A stretch of DNA of 64,000 nt from Pseudorhodobacter antarcticus (GTDB lineage Bacteria > Pseudomonadota > Alphaproteobacteria > Rhodobacterales > Rhodobacteraceae), in the NCBI RefSeq assembly GCF_900110135.1, contig NZ_FOCO01000008.1, positions 62,001-126,000 on the forward strand, in the 5' to 3' direction. Numbering within the stretch: the first letter of the stretch is position 1; the number at the start of each line of letters is the position of its first letter. The translations under genes and the position numbers were made by a program. Shown here in pieces: positions 28,001 through 36,346 of the stretch. A model generated the notes under the pieces. The model saw nothing but the letters and a program-made list of their open reading frames with translations, was not told the DNA's origin and ran no database searches.

Positions 28001-28893
28001 GACAGACTGGGGGCGCTATGATTGGCGGCCAAATTTCGGTGCGCGAGGCCGAGTTTCGCGTGCCTACCAGCGGGTTTTCGGCCATCGGCTCCCTGCCGGG
28101 GCTGAAGCATAAAAATGAAACTGCCGCCACGCGCCAGACCCGTTATAAAGCCGGATTGATCGACCTTGGCGCGGGCGGCGCCAGCCCCCAATCCCGGCCT
28201 TTTGGGCTGAACGTAACAATCGACGCCCCATCGCGCCTGTTCATTCGCGGGCGGGGCATTGATGCCGAAATGGGCGGGCGTGTCGCGCTGCGTGGCGATA
28301 CCAATGCGGTTGTTCCCAGCGGCAGCTTCGATCTGATCCGGGGGCGCTTGGACATTTTGGGCAAGCGGATGGTACTGGACCAAGGGCAATTGCTGCTGCA
28401 AGGCGATCTGATCCCCACCATCGACATCACCGCCAGCAATGATGCGGATGGCGTGACCACCCGCGTGATGATCAAAGGCCCGGCAGATGACCCCGAAATC
28501 ACCTTCGGTTCCACCCCCGAATTGCCGCAAGAGGAGGTATTGGCCCGCCTGCTGTTTGGCAAAGGCATCCAGACCATTTCAGCCTTGCAAGCGGCGCAAT
28601 TGGCAAACGCCGTGGCCACCCTTGCGGGTCGGGGCGGCGAAGGGATTGTGTCAAAGCTGCGCAAAAACTTTGGGTTGGATGATTTCGACGTGACCACCGA
28701 TGCCGATGGGAATGTGTCGGTCAGGGCCGGGAAATACATTTCCAAACGGGTTTATACAGAGGTGGAGGTGGACCAAAAGGGCCGCAGCCAGATCAACCTG
28801 AACCTTGATCTGAAAAAGGATGTGACGGTGCGCGGGTCGGTGGGGGCTGATGGGCAAGCGGGCATCGGCGTGTTTATTGAAAAAGATTATTAA
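25045..28893 (+). CDS. tamB: Translocation and assembly module protein TamB
   Basis: A 1282-residue AsmA-like bridge protein spanning the periplasm from inner membrane to TamA; implicated in outer-membrane protein insertion and phospholipid transport. One N-terminal membrane anchor (MRAFWISLLCLLVLPFTVLA) is followed by long repetitive beta structure rich in GxLxLxG patterns and the conserved C-terminal DUF490 domain (FDLIRGRLDILGKRMVLDQGQLLLQGDLIP; PEITFGSTPELPQEEVLARLLFGKG; GVFIEKDY at the end). The start is the ATG inside the tamA stop TGATG. The stop overlaps the convergent brkB-type gene by 4 bases. Confidence 0.95.
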   Translation: MRAFWISLLCLLVLPFTVLAQSDDRDVLTAFIEDNLSGAGRKVTVTGFSGAFSSRAEIETLTIADETGVWLTLNKVVLDWSRASLLVGVVDVTELVADEIIVARKPIAPANAVPTPEAQGFSLPELPVSISIKQLEAKRIVLGETVIGQPIQGSLTASANLNGGEGSVDLDILRDDAGPDGRVTLKATYANANRELTLDLSAAEGADGIAANLLDLPGRPSVDLTVAGSGPLDDFAATLDLRTDGADRLQGMLTLQGETDGAQRLSVDISGDVAPLFLPDYAAFFGPEIAVTAAALRQPSGQLDLTALSIQARALQLQGSAIIATDGLPQRLALTGTLGLPDGSPVLLPLGGDMETRVVGADISLGFDATTGDGWKTALSLRGLSRADVTLDRATLKGSGRINRRAGAGGTVVGGTLNFAATDVDLTDAALAQALGRDLTGRLVFDWQQGGLGLRIGRLELVEDGYTIAASARFDDFESRFRTRGSVDAQYRDLGRLTALAGRPLSGEAAFRLSGQVIPLGGQFDVTGSVAGTNITLDVAEVDNLLRGGSTISFAAARSKQGTFLRQLDVTAQALTASASGKLASDGSDITAKLRFDDLAVLGGPYRGALSADASFSGTPALGRLTLDGIGTNLKIGQAQADALTTGDSRLALVVGLRDGRLDLETATLSNPQISADAKGFYDAAGSDITAQISLPNLAPLGPGYRGGLKAVATAKGTLDAGRVDVTGTGSSLAIGNAQADSLLRGQTTLTAGATFQNRRIQIERATLSNLQLQASATGSVTDALREVKLEARLANLALLVPDFAGAVTVSGRASENGNGVTLDLQSTGPGGIDARVAGRLAPGFRNADLTITGSAQAALANAFLGARSVSGQTQFDLALNGPLALSSLSGTARLSGGRFSAPNLPFNLENLTATATLGGNAVQVNVAANPNMGGNLSVTGGVGLSAPNTANLQVALRDMILKDPDLYQIQLSGDLTVTGPLAGGRQTGGAMIGGQISVREAEFRVPTSGFSAIGSLPGLKHKNETAATRQTRYKAGLIDLGAGGASPQSRPFGLNVTIDAPSRLFIRGRGIDAEMGGRVALRGDTNAVVPSGSFDLIRGRLDILGKRMVLDQGQLLLQGDLIPTIDITASNDADGVTTRVMIKGPADDPEITFGSTPELPQEEVLARLLFGKGIQTISALQAAQLANAVATLAGRGGEGIVSKLRKNFGLDDFDVTTDADGNVSVRAGKYISKRVYTEVEVDQKGRSQINLNLDLKKDVTVRGSVGADGQAGIGVFIEKDY

Positions 28894-29732
28894 AGCGCGC
28901 GGTTAGGGGCGGCGCGCTGCGCCTCCAATTCTGCGTTCAACGCGGCCCCCAACAGCACCACAAACGCCGATAGGTAAAACCACATCAACAGCGCCACCAC
29001 CGCCCCGATGGAGCCGTAAACCTGATTGTAATTGGCGAAATTCGACAGATAAAACACCAACCCCCGCGACACCGCGACCCATAAAACCACCGACAACAAC
29101 AGACCCGGTATCACCTTGCGCTGGTCGTGATCTTGTTTCGTGCGGTTGGGCCCAAGGCGGTATGCCAGCGTAATACTGGCCATCACCAACATCATTCCCA
29201 GCAAAAAATTGGCTGCCCCCAAGGCGATCACAGCCGACTTGCCCAAAGGCAAAAACCCCAGCACCAAGGGCACGATAACCGCCAACACCATCCCCGACAG
29301 CACCAAGCCAATCAAAACCAACGTCAGCACAAAGGCGCGCAGCACATGGCGCAACCCGCTGCGATGCGGCAACCCGTGGATTGCATTCAACCCTGAAATC
29401 AGCGCACTTACTCCCGCGCGCGCCGACCACAGCGCAAACAGCGTGGACAGCAAGGTGGTTACCCCCAAGCTGCTGGTATTGGTCGCTAAAATGCGCTGCA
29501 CTTGCCCGTTCAGCAAATCAAACGCATCCTTTGGCAAATAGTTTTGCGCCAGTGCCAATTGGGTTTCCACCACTGCCGGATCTGCGGCAAACCCCCAAAT
29601 CGTAATCACTGCCGCCAAGGCTGGGAAAATCGCCAGAAAGCCGAAAAAGCCAATGCCCGCCGCGATCAACCCAATTTCTGAATGTGTGACACGCTGCCAG
29701 ACGCCGTGGATCGTCTTTAAGGTGAGGGTCAT
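28890..29732 (-). CDS. YihY/BrkB-family inner membrane protein
   Basis: A 280-residue polytopic protein with about six membrane segments. Family marks: SEIGLIAAGIGFFGFLAIFPALAA near the start, LWSARAGVSALISGLNAIHG in the middle, and FYLSNFANYNQVYGSIGAVVALLMWFYLSAFVVLLGAALNAELE near the end. The function of this family is unsettled (once called ribonuclease BN in error, now treated as a possible transporter). It converges on tamB with overlapping stop codons. Confidence 0.9.
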   Translation of the reverse strand: MTLTLKTIHGVWQRVTHSEIGLIAAGIGFFGFLAIFPALAAVITIWGFAADPAVVETQLALAQNYLPKDAFDLLNGQVQRILATNTSSLGVTTLLSTLFALWSARAGVSALISGLNAIHGLPHRSGLRHVLRAFVLTLVLIGLVLSGMVLAVIVPLVLGFLPLGKSAVIALGAANFLLGMMLVMASITLAYRLGPNRTKQDHDQRKVIPGLLLSVVLWVAVSRGLVFYLSNFANYNQVYGSIGAVVALLMWFYLSAFVVLLGAALNAELEAQRAAPNRAL

Positions 29733-29785
29733 GCAAAGCCTAATGTTGTTAAAATATAATTTTAACAGCGCCTTGCCCGAAATGC

Positions 29786-29812
29786 AAAAAGCCCGTCAAA
29801 GACGGGCTTTTT
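29786..29812. terminator. Strong bidirectional intrinsic terminator
   Basis: AAAAAGCCCGTC-AAA-GACGGGCTTTTT is a perfect 12-bp stem with a 3-base loop, flanked by A and T runs on both sides. Read on the minus strand it follows the YjbE-like gene by 22 bases and would end the exopolysaccharide operon; it also insulates the brkB-type gene promoter. Confidence 0.9.
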
Positions 29813-29834
29813 GACACTCTGACCAAGCTGCAGA

Positions 29835-30071
29835 TCAGTGGCTGCCGGAATCGGATTCCGCTGCGGCGACGCTTGCAACAGCAGCGACAACTGCAACTGC
29901 AACGGTGACGGCTGTCGTAACGCCGATACCTGCAATTGTGCCGGTTGCTGCTGTTGTTGTCACAGCGCTGCCTGCTGCTGCAGGTGCTGGTGCGGGCGCA
30001 ACGGCCTGCGCCATAGCAAAGGAGGACGACGCAATAACTGCGGAAACGGCAAGGGCGGCGACGGTTTTCAT
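29835..30071 (-). CDS. Small secreted Ala/Thr/Val-rich protein, YjbE-like
   Basis: A 78-residue protein with a clear signal peptide (MKTVAALAVSAVIASSSFAMA) and a mature part made almost only of Ala, Thr, Val, Gly and Pro, ending AAAESDSGSH. Its size, composition and location beside YjbF- and YjbH-type genes match YjbE of the E. coli yjbEFGH exopolysaccharide operon; low complexity makes direct homology hard to prove. It is the last gene of its operon, 21 bases after yjbF and just before a strong terminator. Confidence 0.7.
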   Translation of the reverse strand: MKTVAALAVSAVIASSSFAMAQAVAPAPAPAAAGSAVTTTAATGTIAGIGVTTAVTVAVAVVAAVASVAAAESDSGSH

Positions 30072-30092
30072 CTCAATAATCTCCAGATGGGG

Positions 30093-30821
30093 TCAATATA
30101 GTATTTCGGCTAACACAGCGGTTCTTGCCAAGAAAGTTTTTAATACATTTTTTCGTAGATGCTCAACTACAACAAATCCAATGCTTTCACCAATCCATTG
30201 GCGCGATCGGCGCAATTTTCCGCCGGTCTCTACCCAAAAGTCGTTTTTATGGGCACCCGTTGGGCCAACACAGGTTTCCGTGATGCGCTGCGTGGCAAAG
30301 CGCAAATCGACAATCGTGATGGTTTCGGCACCAACACGGGCTGTCTGGCAGTCAAACTGCTGCATCATAATCTGGTCATCCCCGCTTAACACGCCGTAAC
30401 GGCGGGTATAGGGCTGCCCCGGCTTCATAACTTGCGACAGGCGTGGCACCTGCGCCGACATCAAATCCCCCGCAAAACCGCGTGTTGCCAAAATCATCCC
30501 ATCGCGCATCGACAAGGTCAGGTTGTCGATTGATGCCCAGGTTTCCACGTCCCCACTGGTCCCCAGCTTTCCGATCACGCCTTGCACCCCCGCTTTTTCC
30601 ACCAGCACCAGATCAACCGGGCTGGTGATGGTGTTCAGCACATCGCGTGTGACGCGCGCGGGGGGCGCAGGTGACGTGGGGGTTTTCAAACCACCCACAA
30701 GGGCGGAGGCCGAGGTTTGCATCGACCTTATCGTCGCGGTTGCATCGCGATCCGTCCCGCAGGCCGTGACCGCGAACAGGGCCATGACACCTGCCAAAAG
30801 CGGAAAGGGGTGGCGCATCAT
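30093..30821 (-). CDS. YjbF/GfcB-family outer-membrane lipoprotein
   Basis: A 242-residue lipoprotein of the exopolysaccharide export accessory family. The lipobox is FAVTACG with the modified Cys near residue 21. The body carries the family core DQIMMQQFDCQTARVGAETITIVDLRFATQRITETC and FWVETGGKLRRSRQWIGESIGFV. The function proposed for YjbF/GfcB is in polysaccharide secretion at the outer membrane. Its start overlaps the stop of the yjbH gene (ATGATG), which shows coupling. Confidence 0.88.
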   Translation of the reverse strand: MMRHPFPLLAGVMALFAVTACGTDRDATATIRSMQTSASALVGGLKTPTSPAPPARVTRDVLNTITSPVDLVLVEKAGVQGVIGKLGTSGDVETWASIDNLTLSMRDGMILATRGFAGDLMSAQVPRLSQVMKPGQPYTRRYGVLSGDDQIMMQQFDCQTARVGAETITIVDLRFATQRITETCVGPTGAHKNDFWVETGGKLRRSRQWIGESIGFVVVEHLRKNVLKTFLARTAVLAEILY

Positions 30822-33037
30822 TTCCAGAACCTTCCAAATTGATTGTCCAGCTCGCGGGCATGATAGCCGCGCACAGTTTCATACAACCGATTGTCGATTT
30901 CCAGCTTTGCCCCGCCATCGCGGCGGAACGGGCGCAGAACGAACGGCGTTGTGCTGCGCGTCGGCGTCCCCAAACCCCAGTTCAGCGGAATTACAACCCG
31001 GATGCCCTTGTCAAACGACCCGCTGCCAAAATCTGCCGCCGATACATTGGTTTTGGTCGCAAAGGCCCCAACACGCCACCCATTGGCAAATTCGCGGTCT
31101 AATGAAAATGTCGCGCCAATATCCCCCGCCAGATATTTCCCCACATCAAGCTGCGCGTGGAACCCCTGCCCAATTTCGTAATAGGCCGACACATGCCCGC
31201 CCAGCGTGGTGTAGCTGGCAGGGCCAGCCTTTGGCCCGCTGTCGGTCGCATAAATCTCGGCGGGCAGCGCAAACCCAAATTTTTGGTCTGGCGCGCGCTG
31301 TTTTACATAATTCAGTTCCGCCCCCAGCGCCCAACGGCTGCCGGCTGGTTTCCACAACACTTCGGTGGAAATGCCGCCAAACATCCGCTCCAAATACCCG
31401 GCAGACGCGCGCGCATACACGTCTTGCGCCAGCTTTACGTTCCAATCCAACGCCAGCTTTTCAATCGCGGTGCCACCATCGCGGTCATAGAAATAAACGG
31501 CGGATCGCACGGCCTGCAATTTGCCCCGATCCGGCAAAGGCGGGCGATCGGACAAGTTTCCGGCAAGGCGTTGCGTCACCTCGCTCGCGATCACCAAACC
31601 GGGGCGCAGTTCAAACCGCCCGGTCGCGCGCACGCCCACATCGCCTTTGAAGGGGGCTGTTTGGTCAAAAAACCGCAAGCGCGTGGTGGGGGCCAGCGAC
31701 CAAGTGAATCTGGGGTATAAATCAGGGTCTTGGTTGAATCCCTGCGCAGATCCGGTATCGCCGCTAACCGTGATGCGCTGCGCCATTTTTGTGCTGGCAT
31801 CGGCGTCAAATTCCAAATTCTCCAGATCCGCGCGGCGCAGGGTGATTTTGGACGCCGCAATGCCATTGGCCATTGGCACAATTTCAAACTGTTCGACGGA
31901 TGCTGGCATCACATGGCTTAACGCGCGGGCGGTGCGGCCAATCGCTTGGGCATTGTTCAAATAGCGGGTGTTGCGGATGCGCACCTGCACGCTGTCGCCG
32001 GTGGTGTAGCCGATGGAGTCCACCACAATCCCGTCGGGTTGCAACCGTAACGCCAAATTGTTGCGCAAAATGGGCGCTGCATCGGTCTGCGCCACCCAAA
32101 CGGGCGAATAAGCCGTCTCATTCCCGGCCCGATTGGGGCGGATATTGACCAAGGCAGGCGCGCTGTCGGTCACCCCGCCCATCGGCCGCTTTTTGGGGTT
32201 GATGAACAGGTGCCCGCCAATCCCCACCGTATTGCCGTACATATAATAGGCACCCAGCCGGAAATAATCATTCGGCTGGTATTCAACCCCAAGGTTCACC
32301 GGGCCTTTCTGCGCAAAGGTGCCGCGGGTGCCCGCCTCTTCAACATATTTGTCGGATGAATATTCTGCCTTTACCGTCCATTGATCGTTGATTTGCCATT
32401 CCACGCCGCCAAACGGGGCCGCCGGGCCGCGAAACCACTGCTTTGCATTGAAATTGCCACCAAACCCCACAACGATCGGCGGCCGTATCCCCAGGGGGGA
32501 GCCGATGTTGCCTTCGCTGCCCAAACGCCCCCAGCCCAGACCCGCCGTGACCTTCAGGTTGGGGGTCAGCGTTTTGGTCGCCGCCACATATTCGCCCGAC
32601 AAAACACCCGTTCCCGCAAAATCTTGCAGGCCAATTGTTACGCTGGGCAAAAAGCGTGTTTCGTCCAATGCCTTGAATCGCAAGTCAAAACTGCGGTCAT
32701 AATAAGTGTCAAACTGCTCCACCCCGGTCAGGGGGCGGCCTTTTGCCCGCGCCACTTGGTTCCAGTCGCGGATGCCCAAAAAGCGAAAGCTGGCAGACAG
32801 GCGTGGCGTGATCTGAAACGACAGGGTGTTGCGACGGATTGGCCCGAATTGGCTGGCGCTGATCGACAGTTGCCCATCCGGCTGCGCCTCACCCGAGGGC
32901 ATGTCGATCAACCCGGTCGCCCCATACATGTTCAACGATGGCCGCATTTCGGCATGGGCAAAGGGCGCAAAGCCAAGGGTGCTGGTCAAAAGGACCATCA
33001 CCGTCAAACGGGGGGATTTGCGCAAACTAACCTGCAT
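30818..33037 (-). CDS. YjbH-family outer-membrane exopolysaccharide protein
   Basis: A 739-residue protein exported through a signal peptide (LTVMVLLTSTLGFAPFAHA). The mature start MRPSLNMYGATGLIDMPSGEAQPDG and SFRFLGIRDWNQ are typical of the YjbH (DUF940) family, predicted to be an outer-membrane beta-barrel for polysaccharide export. The start at 33037 has GAGG 5 bases upstream; a longer frame exists but is not protein-like. It lies between the FlaA1/CapD-like enzyme gene and yjbF, all on the same strand. Confidence 0.9.
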   Translation of the reverse strand: MQVSLRKSPRLTVMVLLTSTLGFAPFAHAEMRPSLNMYGATGLIDMPSGEAQPDGQLSISASQFGPIRRNTLSFQITPRLSASFRFLGIRDWNQVARAKGRPLTGVEQFDTYYDRSFDLRFKALDETRFLPSVTIGLQDFAGTGVLSGEYVAATKTLTPNLKVTAGLGWGRLGSEGNIGSPLGIRPPIVVGFGGNFNAKQWFRGPAAPFGGVEWQINDQWTVKAEYSSDKYVEEAGTRGTFAQKGPVNLGVEYQPNDYFRLGAYYMYGNTVGIGGHLFINPKKRPMGGVTDSAPALVNIRPNRAGNETAYSPVWVAQTDAAPILRNNLALRLQPDGIVVDSIGYTTGDSVQVRIRNTRYLNNAQAIGRTARALSHVMPASVEQFEIVPMANGIAASKITLRRADLENLEFDADASTKMAQRITVSGDTGSAQGFNQDPDLYPRFTWSLAPTTRLRFFDQTAPFKGDVGVRATGRFELRPGLVIASEVTQRLAGNLSDRPPLPDRGKLQAVRSAVYFYDRDGGTAIEKLALDWNVKLAQDVYARASAGYLERMFGGISTEVLWKPAGSRWALGAELNYVKQRAPDQKFGFALPAEIYATDSGPKAGPASYTTLGGHVSAYYEIGQGFHAQLDVGKYLAGDIGATFSLDREFANGWRVGAFATKTNVSAADFGSGSFDKGIRVVIPLNWGLGTPTRSTTPFVLRPFRRDGGAKLEIDNRLYETVRGYHARELDNQFGRFWK

Positions 33038-33125
33038 CACTGCCTCATTCTTGTTTGGGGGAACCATAATCGGTTTGGCGCAACACAACACCGATACAAG
33101 GCAAATGGACTTATTTTCTGCGCAT

Positions 33126-35084
33126 CTATTGCGCCATTGCCACCGCGATGGGCGCATCCAAGGCATCAAATCGGTGAACGATCTGTGGATCTGGGGGTTG
33201 GTAACCCTCCACATAGGTCAAAACGACACCGCGCGCCTCATCTGCGGCCCCGGTCGCCACAGCGGCCCGCAGGGCGCGCAAGGCGGTGGCCATTTGCAAT
33301 TCCGTCAGGCTTTGCTCTTGGGCACGCAGAATTTTAGGGTGCGGCGTGGTTAACAAACCCTCGCCAATCAACAACTCCTCATGAACTTTTTCGCCGGGGC
33401 GCAGCCCGGTCACCACAATTTCGATATCCCCGTCCGGCGCACGCGCATCGCGCACGGTTAGGCCCGCCGCCTCTATCATTTGCTGTGCCAGGTCACGGAT
33501 TTTCACCGGGTCGCCCATGTCCAGCACGAACACATCACCGCCGCCATGCCCCACGGTGGTCGCGTCGGAATAGGATCCGGCCAGCAAAACCAACCGCGCC
33601 GCCTCGGCGAGTGTCATGAAATACCGCGTCACATCTTCATGCGTCAGCGTCACAGGGCCGCCCTGCGCGATCTGTTCCTTGAACAACGGAATGACCGAAC
33701 CCGATGACCCCAATACATTGCCAAAGCGCACCATCGAAAACACGGTGCCTTGCGATCGTTTGGCAAGGTCTTGCACCACCAATTCCGCCAACCGCTTTGA
33801 CCCGCCCATGATGTTGGTGGGGCGCACGGCCTTGTCGGTCGAAATCAGCACAAACTTTTTCACCCCCGCCTCATTCGCGGCATCGGCCAGCGTGCGGGTG
33901 CCCAAAACGTTGTTGGCCAGCCCCGCAATCGGGTTCGCCTCCACCAAGGGCACATGTTTATAGGCCGCCGTGTGAAACACGATGTCGACCTTGTGTTCGG
34001 CCATCACCATGCGGGCCATCCGGCTGTCTGTCACGGATCCCAGCACCGCCACGATCTGCGTCTGCCCATCTGTAACCAGCGCGGACAAATTCCGGTCAAT
34101 GGTATAAAGCGCGATCTCGCTCACCTCAAACAACACGATGCAGGCGGGTTTGCTTTTCAACAATTGGCGACACAGCGCCGACCCAACCGACCCCCCCGCA
34201 CCCGACACCAAAACCACGCGGCCGTGATACGGGTCCGCCCCTTGCGGCATGGTTTTTTCAACGGGATCGCGGCCCAGAAACATGTTCGGCTCCACCGGGG
34301 TCAGCGTGTCCACTAAACTTTCAATGCCCACCAATTGCGCAAAGGATGGCACGGTCATTACCGTCAGCCCCAGCATTTGCAACCGCCGCGCAATCTGTGC
34401 CAGCTTTGGGCCGGGCACCGATGGCATCGCCAACAACACCCGGTTCACGTTGCGCTGTGCGGCCAGATCGGCGATCTTGTCAGACCCGAAAATCCGCAAC
34501 CCGCCCGCGGACATCGAGTGAAGCGCTGGGTTATCATCGACATAGGCCACAGGCAAAATCCGGTCATGCGCGCGCAGCGCTGCCAACAGCTGCATCCCCG
34601 TGGTCCCCGCGCCATAAATCAGCACGCGCTGCCGGGTTTGCCCCGCCCGCAGCACCCATAGCAACACATGCAGCATCGCAAATCGCGTGCCAACCGCCAG
34701 CAGGAAAAACAGCAGCCCAAACAGGATAACCGCCATGCGCGAAGGGGCCAGGCTGGACCAATGCGCCACCACCGACAGCGCCGCCGTTACCAAAGCGGCC
34801 ATCAATCCCGTACGTAAAATTTCACGTGATTCGTAGGCGTTCAATTTGATGTTCGGCATCTTCAGCGCGATGGACGCAACCCCCGCCAGCGCTGCCAACG
34901 TAACCAACACGCCCAGATTGTGGGTGATGAATGGGCCGGTCGGAAGCCGTTCATACAGCACAACCAAGGATAGAATGAAGGCGAGTGGGGCCAAAACAAC
35001 GTCGATTGACGCCAAAACCACTTTTTTTTGCCAGCGAGACAATTTATCAACAAATTTAAAAAGTGGGAGCTGGATAAGCTGCAT
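33126..35084 (-). CDS. Membrane-bound nucleotide-sugar 4,6-dehydratase (FlaA1/CapD/WbpM/PglF family)
   Basis: A 652-residue inner-membrane enzyme that would make a 4-keto-6-deoxy UDP-sugar, the first step to many bacillosamine- or fucosamine-type residues. About four membrane segments fill residues 20-145, a CoA-binding-like Rossmann domain follows (RVLIYGAGTTGMQLL), and then the SDR catalytic domain: NAD loop VLVSGAGGSVGSALCRQ, FHTAAYKHVPLVE and the catalytic run LISTDKAVRPTNIMG, in which Lys replaces the usual YxxxK context as in PglF/WbpM. A GGGGA ribosome site supports the ATG at 35084. First gene of the exopolysaccharide operon. Confidence 0.92.
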   Translation of the reverse strand: MQLIQLPLFKFVDKLSRWQKKVVLASIDVVLAPLAFILSLVVLYERLPTGPFITHNLGVLVTLAALAGVASIALKMPNIKLNAYESREILRTGLMAALVTAALSVVAHWSSLAPSRMAVILFGLLFFLLAVGTRFAMLHVLLWVLRAGQTRQRVLIYGAGTTGMQLLAALRAHDRILPVAYVDDNPALHSMSAGGLRIFGSDKIADLAAQRNVNRVLLAMPSVPGPKLAQIARRLQMLGLTVMTVPSFAQLVGIESLVDTLTPVEPNMFLGRDPVEKTMPQGADPYHGRVVLVSGAGGSVGSALCRQLLKSKPACIVLFEVSEIALYTIDRNLSALVTDGQTQIVAVLGSVTDSRMARMVMAEHKVDIVFHTAAYKHVPLVEANPIAGLANNVLGTRTLADAANEAGVKKFVLISTDKAVRPTNIMGGSKRLAELVVQDLAKRSQGTVFSMVRFGNVLGSSGSVIPLFKEQIAQGGPVTLTHEDVTRYFMTLAEAARLVLLAGSYSDATTVGHGGGDVFVLDMGDPVKIRDLAQQMIEAAGLTVRDARAPDGDIEIVVTGLRPGEKVHEELLIGEGLLTTPHPKILRAQEQSLTELQMATALRALRAAVATGAADEARGVVLTYVEGYQPPDPQIVHRFDALDAPIAVAMAQ

Positions 35085-35398
35085 TGTTTTCCCCGTTCTG
35101 GTGAGGAGAACAACTATTCAAAAACAGTTAATGAAAGATTAATAAACCTAAGGTTGTTATGCAATCATATGAGGTTGTGTTTACTAGCATTTATTGCACG
35201 GCCAAGATGTGCTGGCTCCCGGCTCTGAGTTTCTACGCTTTAGTTGTCTTTTTTGGGGGGAGCGAAAGAATGTGAGCGGTAACACAAACGGTGCTGGCGG
35301 GGGCAGGCGGAATTGGTTACGCATTTGATGTACTGGAGTTTCGCACCCCGCCACAACCTGTGGCGGAGCCCCATCATTTCTGCCGAAAGGACGCTGCA
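35085..35398. other. Divergent intergenic region before the polysaccharide operon and the hydroxyacid dehydrogenase
   Basis: 314 bases with no convincing gene. The left half is AT-rich and should hold the minus-strand promoter of the polysaccharide operon. A run of T then G (TTTTTTGGGGGG) stands near 35250. Next to the dehydrogenase start, CCGCCACA-ACC-TGTGGCGG at 35348-35366 is a perfect 8-bp stem-loop, a possible operator or leader hairpin. Confidence 0.45.
35348..35366 (+). promoter_or_regulatory. Leader stem-loop of the hydroxyacid dehydrogenase gene
   Basis: CCGCCACA and TGTGGCGG pair perfectly around ACC, 33 bases before the start codon and just ahead of the AAAGGA ribosome site. It could be a repressor site or limit translation; no T tract follows. 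Confidence 0.4.
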
Positions 35399-36346
35399 AT
35401 GACCCTTCCCACCCTGCTTGCCGTCGGAACGTTCAACGACTGGGATGTGCCAGATATGCGCAACGGGTTCGATTTGGTCACAATTGCGTCCATCACCGAT
35501 CTGGCGGGGTTGGATGCGGGTTTGCGCGGGCAAGTGCGAGCCGTGGCCTACAAAGGTCATAAACCCTTTGACGGTGCGCAGATGGACCTGCTGCCAGCGC
35601 TGGAAATCATTGCCAATTACGGTGTCGGCTATGACGCGATTGATGTGGTGGCGGCAACCGCCCGCAAGGTGCGCGTCACCAATACGCCGGATGTTTTGAA
35701 TGATGATGTGGCGGATTTGGCGGTCGGGATGCTGTTGTCCTTTACCCGCAACATGGCGGCCAATTCGGCATGGCTGGCGCGCGGCGATTGGGCGGAAAAG
35801 GGCGATCCACCGCTGGCGCGTAAACTTAGCGGCACGCGCGTGGGCATCATGGGGCTGGGCCGCATTGGCCGCGAAATTGCCGACCGTCTGGCCGCGTTCA
35901 AGATGGAAATCCACTATCACAGTCGCACGGCCAAGGATACGCCCGCAGGCTGGGTCTGGCACGCCACGCCGGAATCACTGGCGGCCAGTTGCGATTATAT
36001 GGTCGTGGCGCTGGTTGGCGGCAAAGCGACCGAAGGGTATGTTTCCGCCTCGGTCATCGCGGCAATGGGCGCGGATGCCGTGATCGCCAACATCTCTCGC
36101 GGCTCCACGATTGATGAAACCGCTTTGCTGGACGCGCTGGAAAATCGCCGCATCCGGGGGGCCGCATTGGATGTGTTCCGCGTAGAACCTGCGCTGGATC
36201 CGCGCTTTTTGGCGCTGTCCAACGTGTATTTGCAACCGCACCAAGGGTCCGCGACGATTGAGACGCGCAAGGGCATGGGCGCATTGCAACGCGCAAACAT
36301 CCGCGCGCATTTGTCGGGTCAGCCGTTGCTAACACCTGTCAACTGA
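35399..36346 (+). CDS. D-isomer-specific 2-hydroxyacid dehydrogenase (glyoxylate/hydroxypyruvate reductase type)
   Basis: A 315-residue NAD(P)-dependent cytoplasmic enzyme reducing a 2-keto acid. The nucleotide loop is GIMGLGRIGREIA; the catalytic residues are Arg in ANISRGSTIDE, Glu in RVEPALD and His in LQPHQGSAT. NYGVGYDAIDV is the usual substrate-side motif. Length is normal. Hydroxypyruvate, glyoxylate or 2-ketogluconate are the likely substrates given the sugar-acid genes that follow. The start at 35399 has AAAGGA upstream. Its stop overlaps, convergently, the GntR regulator's stop by 8 bases. Confidence 0.9.
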   Translation: MTLPTLLAVGTFNDWDVPDMRNGFDLVTIASITDLAGLDAGLRGQVRAVAYKGHKPFDGAQMDLLPALEIIANYGVGYDAIDVVAATARKVRVTNTPDVLNDDVADLAVGMLLSFTRNMAANSAWLARGDWAEKGDPPLARKLSGTRVGIMGLGRIGREIADRLAAFKMEIHYHSRTAKDTPAGWVWHATPESLAASCDYMVVALVGGKATEGYVSASVIAAMGADAVIANISRGSTIDETALLDALENRRIRGAALDVFRVEPALDPRFLALSNVYLQPHQGSATIETRKGMGALQRANIRAHLSGQPLLTPVN

